Below are positions 58,687 to 64,000 of a DNA stretch of 64,000 nt, in pieces (the stretch's first letter is position 1; each line of letters opens with the position of its first letter). The notes under the pieces are model-generated. The model ran no database searches and was not told where the DNA came from. It saw only the letters and a list, made by a program, of their open reading frames with translations. Made by a program: the position numbers and the translations under genes. The stretch is from Portunus trituberculatus (taxonomy: Eukaryota > Arthropoda > Malacostraca > Decapoda > Portunidae): the NCBI RefSeq assembly GCF_017591435.1, contig NC_059299.1, positions 1,500,001-1,564,000 on the forward strand, in the 5' to 3' direction.

Positions 58687-58975
58687 TCAACTCACTCTAC
58701 GCTGGCTAAATCAAACTTTCTCACCAAAAAAAAAAGCAAAAGTAAAAGGTGGGTTGGCAATGTTGAAGCAATCAGGGCGCCCTCTGCCCGCTCCCTGCCC
58801 GCCCCTGCCCGCCCCCTGCTCGCCGCCTGACAGTCTGCGCCACGAGTTGATAGGTTTAGTGGGTCGCTTAACAGGAAAACTTTGGCTCCTGGACAACCCT
58901 CGACCGCTCTGGTGCTTGTGGCGGCAGTGGAGTCCTTGATGGGAATTGAGACTAACTGGAAACACAAGGAAGGGG

Positions 58976-59005
58976 AGCACACACACACCCACCCACACAC
59001 ACACC
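58976..59005. repeat. (CA)n at SINE-2 5' side
   Basis: CA with CCCA interruptions up to the tRNA-like head. Confidence 0.92.
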
Positions 59006-59303
59006 CCGGTAGCTCAGTGGTTAGAGCGCTGGCTTCACAAGCCAGAGGACCGGGGTTCGATTCCCGGCCGGGTGGAGATATTTGGGTGTGTCTCCTTTGA
59101 CGTGTAGCCCCTGTTCACCTAGCAGTGAGTAGGTACGGGATGTAAATCGAGGAGTTGTGACCTTGTTGTCCCGGTGTGTGGTGTGTGCCTGGTCTCAGGC
59201 CTATCCGAAGATCGGAAATAATGAACTCTGAGCTCGTTCCGTAGGGTAACGTCTGGCTGTCTCGTCAGAGACTGCACCAGATCAAACAGTAAAACAAACA
59301 GTG

Positions 59304-59306
<3 letters not shown>
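59006..59306 (+). mobile_element. SINE-2 with tRNA-Val(CAC)-like head
   Basis: The head (59006-59077) has an A box (TAGCTCAGTGG), an anticodon arm CTGGC-TTCACAA-GCCAG giving CAC (Val), and a B box (GGTTCGATTCC). The acceptor halves can pair. An unrelated body of about 230 bp follows and ends AACAGTGAAACACACA in a (CA)n tail. The T stem has an extra G, so this is read as a SINE head and not a functional tRNA gene. Confidence 0.88.

Positions 59307-59346
<40 letters not shown>
59307..59346. repeat. (CA)n at SINE-2 3' side
   Basis: Follows GTGAAA directly. Confidence 0.95.
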
Positions 59347-59349
<3 letters not shown>

Positions 59350-59402
59350 TATATCCCTTATATCTGAAAAAGTGTGTCCCTTTCATGCAGGATATTGATT
59401 AA

Positions 59403-59482
59403 CCACTCAGTCAGTTAGTCAATCAGTCAGTCAGTCAGTCAGTCATTCGTGCACTCCATCAATCGAGCAATCAGTCAGTCTG
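59403..59482. repeat. (AGTC)n
   Basis: CAGT units with TTAGTC and CAATC interruptions. Confidence 0.9.
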
Positions 59483-59580
59483 TACTCTATTCATCACCTC
59501 ACTACGACTAAGTAAGCGCCACGTATCAGTGAACGCTTCTCATTCACATAAGTACAACAGTCGTGATGTATTTCGTCCCC

Positions 59581-59777
59581 GCCGTGGTGCTTTGGGATCC
59601 GAGGGGTCTCCAAGCGCACGGGTTCGAATCCCGTCCACGGTCCGAGTGTAGGTTGGGCTTCCTCACGCAGGGCAACGGCGTCCTAGCGGGTGGGCTTTGA
59701 GATAGGAAGTACCACAAAAAAGTATCCCCTTTAGCCCATAAATTCCCGTGAAAACCCCACATGGTATAAAATAAAAC
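59581..59777 (+). mobile_element. SINE-1 with A-box deletion
   Basis: Begins GCCGTGGTGCTTTGGGATCC. The roughly 18 bases holding the A box are deleted, the B box GGTTCGAATCC is intact, and the tail is ATGGTATAAAATAAAAC. Confidence 0.83.
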
Positions 59778-60079
59778 ATGTCTCCCTTCAGTACCTCTCC
59801 TTTGCCAAACTTCTCTAATGAGGAAAGATAACGTGACAGTGTTTCTTTCACGCGACACGAGTTAAGAGACAAAGTTAAGTTTTCCACGCACCTGTGTCTT
59901 AACAACGGGCAGTGGCGGAAGCAATGGCTGGAGTCTTTATGATCCACAAAACTAGCCGTGAAAAAGTGAATAAAAAGGTGAAAAGGAGAACACATTTTGC
60001 AATTCCCTTTCAGTTGGAAGATTGGATGTGGCTGGAGAATGAATAAAGGTGTCAAAATGATTGGTAATTGGAAAAAAAG

Positions 60080-60522
60080 TATCAATTGGTGAAGAGATGA
60101 AGATACTTAGAAAAAATAAAGTAAAATAGAAATAAAAAGAGATAATTTAGTACGTAGGTGGAAGAGGATAAGTAATACATAAGAAGAATAAAGAGAAATA
60201 GGTAAAGGAGAGTGAGAGAACAGAAAAGAGAGTGAGTGAGAGTTAATAAAAAAGAGAGTGAGAAAGAAAAGAAGAGAGTGAGAGAAAGTGTGGGAAAGTG
60301 AGAAAAGAAGAAAGAGTGAGAGAGATAAGAAGAGAGTGAGAGAAAGTGAGAGAGTGAGAGAAGAAGAGAGAGTGAGAGAAAGCGTGAGAGAGTGAGAGAG
60401 AAAAAGAGAGTGAGAGAGAGATAAGAAGAGAGAGTGAGAGAGAAAGTGAGAGACTGAGAGGAAAGATGAGAGAGTGAGAGAGAAGAAGAAAAGAGGGAGC
60501 GAAAGAGAGAAAGAGAGAGAAT

Positions 60523-60571
<49 letters not shown>

Positions 60572-60585
60572 AGAGAAGAGAAAAT

Positions 60586-60665
<80 letters not shown>
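60080..60665. repeat. Purine-rich tract grading into (GA)n
   Basis: GAGAGTGAGAGAAAG-type phrases from 60200, then GA 60520-60665 with short interruptions. Confidence 0.93.
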
Positions 60666-60673
<8 letters not shown>

Positions 60674-60774
60674 GGATTAGGGAAAAGTGTCACAAGGAAG
60701 GTTTATTTGTGGCGTTAATGGTGCGAGACGTGTCAAAGAATTCCATTAACTTCAGAACAAACACCTGAAAAACA

Positions 60775-61586
<812 letters not shown>

Positions 61587-61732
61587 CTTTTTTTTTTTAT
61601 CTAAGAAGGGAAGAGGGCCAAAGACAACAAAAAAACAAACAAAAACAAAACAAAAAAACAAAAAAGGCCCACTTGATTGCCAGTTCCCTCAAAGAATAAA
61701 AGTTATCCAAAAATCTGGGATAAATGTCTTGA
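61587..61732 (+). repeat. DR-C copy with A-rich expansion
   Basis: The T-run, AAGGGAAGAGGGCCAAAGAC, an AAAAC expansion, GGCCCACTTGATTGCCAGTT and the tail ATCTGGGATAAATGTC parallel the 57 kb copy. Confidence 0.75.
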
Positions 61733-61734
61733 AA

Positions 61735-61776
61735 ATAACGTAGAAACAGTGTAGAAGTGATTCAGAATACGGGCCC
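61735..61776 (+). mobile_element. FB-B terminal scrap
   Basis: GTGATTCAGAATACGGGCCC matches the right terminus only. It follows a DR-C copy. Confidence 0.45.
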
Positions 61777-63352
61777 TGACGCCTCTACTGTCGCACCCTT
61801 CTCGCCCTTGAAAGTGCGTGATTGCTTGGTGCCGAGCTGGCTTTGAGCGTTTGTTGTTGTCAGAGGCGCTGGTCTGGAGTTGCTGAGGGAGAGTCTTGGC
61901 TACACGTGACACACACACACACACACCGCTCGGGGAAGGCTGGGGAGGCTGTGTGTTATTCATTAAAGTATTTTTTTGATATTTTTTTTTTCTCTTCGCG
62001 TGTGAATTTTCCAAGTTTTATTCGTCCGTTAACTTATAAAGGTTGTGTCTATTTATTGTTTGTTTGTTCATTCATCTATCTATCCACACATTCATCTATC
62101 AGTCTCTTCTTTCACTGAAGGAGAAGAAAGAGTAGGAAAAAAAAAGAAGTTAACGAAGAACGAGCATTAGAGAAGCTTGGGTGTCTGCAGGTTTGAGGGA
62201 CGCGAACACTGGGCGAGAGACACAGAGAGAACACAGGTGCTGGTTCGCTACGGTGCCCACTCCTAACCTGTAGCTCTTTACCGCCACCATAAGACACACT
62301 AACGACCCTATCTAAGCATTGAAGGTGAAGTAAACCGCTCAAGTATTTCGTGGAGGTTCGCAGGAAGAGGCGGAGCGTGAGGAGAGCAGTGAAGGGAAGC
62401 AGGATAGACCATTGAAGGGGAAATAAATAGGACGCTGAAGGGCGGACAGCAACGTGGACTGACGTGGAAGAAGTGAATGATAAATAGGGTAAACAGGGAG
62501 AAGGACGGAAGGAAAGCATAAGGAGACATGAGGTAGGTAGAAGCTGATACAGAATGACGTGGAAATAGGGAAAAAAAACACTGGAAAAAAGGGATTATTT
62601 GAGCCTCTACAGGTGGACAGCAACGCAGAAGACGTGAAAAAAAGTGAATGGTAAAACAGAGTAAACAGGGAGAAGGACGGAAGGAAAAGAAAAAAGAGAC
62701 GTGATGTGATAGTGCTGGTACAGAATGGCATGAAAAAAAAGGAGAAAAAAAAACCCCACTGGAAAAGAGGGATTATTTGAGCTTCTACAGAATGAATGGA
62801 CAGGTAGAAAACGTGGAGGTTATGAAAGACTCGAAAACCTTCAAGTAACACACGAGACACAACACGAAGGTCCAGATGAGATAGGTAGAAGCTGACAAAG
62901 TTTGCTGGACTAAAGGTTGTGACTGCTTCGCCCTGGAAACTCGTGATGTGTGGGCGGAGACGAGGACGTGTGGGCGTGTGAGTGTGTGAATGATACCTTT
63001 CTTCATACTTCTTCTTCTCGTCCTCTGTGCGTGATTGTGGTAAAGGAAAATTAAATGTAATGTAAAAATATATACAATTATTTAGAAATGAATAAACTGC
63101 AATGATGTATTTAATGTCTGTATTGGATTGTGGGCGTGTGTGGGCGTGGCGGTGAGGGTTAGGCCATTAATGTGTTCTCACCAAGACCATTTAAGCTCGT
63201 AATTGGTGTGTCAGGGATAAACGTGTCCTTATCTACTGGTGACGCGGGATGGTGACGGAGGCAGCGTAAAAGCGTGAATCACCTTTTGTTTCCCTCGCTG
63301 ATGGAGTTCACGCTTCTCATTTTCCCTTTTCTATTAAATTAAGAGAAGGAAG
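61777..63352. other. Unique DNA with one duplicated block
   Basis: A roughly 100-200 bp segment containing GAACGACGTGG-like text, GTAAACAGGGAGAAGGACGG and AAGGAAA at 62440-62620 is repeated at 62640-62820. No exon of SLC5A7 or other gene recognised. Confidence 0.5.
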
Positions 63353-63628
63353 CACTCAGCACACCACCAGTTACTACTCAGCACTCAGCACTCAGCACAC
63401 CACCAATCAGCCTCAGCACTCAGCACACCACTAGTCAGCACCCAGCACACAATCAGTCAGCACTCAGCACACAGCACAACACCAATCAGCCTCAGCACTC
63501 AGCACACCACTAGTCAGCACCCAACACACAATCAGTCAGCACTCAGCACACAGCACACCACTAGTCACCACTCAGCAGTCAGCACCAGTCATCACTCAGC
63601 ACTCAGCACCAGTCAGCCTCTAACTCAG
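63353..63628. repeat. Minisatellite of CAGCACTCAGCACACC units
   Basis: Nested repeats of AGCACTCAGCAC, ACCACTAGTCAGCAC and CACAATCAGTCAGC with higher-order duplication. Confidence 0.9.
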
Positions 63629-64000
63629 CGCGTGGGTGTCTGAGTCTATTGGTTCCCTCAGCAGTGTTAGGGATCGCTGTTTCTATTAATGAGTCCCTCC
63701 TAATGAGAAGGTAACGGCGGAGTGGTGCTGTTTGTTGCCTGTTAATTGGTATTCAGTCTTCCAGGTGAGATTAATAGACTTAATCAGCCTACCTCAGTGT
63801 TGCCGCCTCACCATCATCACTTTCCCGCATCACCGCACGCACACTGGTCAATATTGGAACGTTAAGTGTGTACAGTCTAATCGTATACATCTATAACAAC
63901 TTTCTGATGTTATTTCAATTCACTATAGAGCAAAAAGAATATATGCTAATCGTTTCACTACAACCACGTTACGTAAAGACAGTACAAGTGGAAATACGTC
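63629..64000. other. Unique DNA, nothing seen
   Basis: No repeat family or coding signal recognised. Confidence 0.5.

Noticed and set aside
59006..59077. tRNA-Val(CAC) gene
   Set aside because: An extra base in the T stem, no terminator after the head, and the same body as the copy at 46860-47143: a SINE head.
62785..63006. Possible upstream SLC5A7 exon with a hydrophobic stretch (TYLIWTFVLCLVCYL)
   Set aside because: No match to any CHT transmembrane segment and a poor donor.

Overview
The window looks like arthropod nuclear DNA, most likely from a decapod crustacean. That is an inference from three things: the great density of GA, GT, GGA and tetranucleotide repeats, the dispersed element families, and one split gene for a neuronal transporter. 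Nothing suggests a bacterium, virus or plasmid. No long intact open frame exists. The long apparent reading frames are dinucleotide and trinucleotide repeats read as poly-Ser/Leu, Arg/Glu, Cys/Val and similar peptides.

Host gene: one host protein gene can be supported. Five exons on the minus strand between 53643 and 44239 join without a phase error. They encode the last 222 residues of a high-affinity choline transporter (CHT1, SLC5A7), from the TM9 region to the stop codon. All five exons have AG acceptors and the four upstream ones have GT donors. The 5' half of the gene was not found and presumably lies beyond 64000, which implies an intron of more than 10.3 kb.

Mobile DNA: the rest is dominated by repeats. 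I named the families as follows. MITE-A is a roughly 210-bp element with about 28-bp imperfect inverted ends and TTAA target duplications, with 22 copies or parts. FB-B is a roughly 200-220 bp element with about 45-bp inverted ends. DR-C is a short dispersed repeat. SINE-1 is a tRNA-derived SINE with A and B boxes (four copies and one relic). SINE-2 has a tRNA-Val(CAC)-like head (two copies). LINE-1 and LINE-2 are two kinds of non-LTR retrotransposon 3' fragment, at 33270-34071 and 38205-38430, and at 47821-48715.

Layout: 1-24 kb is microsatellites, minisatellites and MITEs. 24-26.4 kb holds a 150-bp tandem repeat, a SINE nested in FB-B and a quieter GC-richer stretch. 26.5-38.5 kb is microsatellites, MITE-A dimers and LINE-1. 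39.8-40.0 kb is a CpG-rich stretch with a consensus CRE, possibly a promoter. 40-44 kb is MITE-A dimers. 44.2-53.6 kb is the CHT1 3' half, with SINE-2, MITE-A, LINE-2 and kilobase purine tracts in its introns. 53.7-64 kb is microsatellites, DR-C, both SINEs and a minisatellite.

The most unusual features are these: CHT1 exons lie directly against dinucleotide microsatellites; an exon-intron junction is tandemly duplicated; retroposons sit inside CA repeats; and MITE-A copies are nested in, or chained to, each other through shared TTAA sites. I found no clear new enzymatic or defence system.
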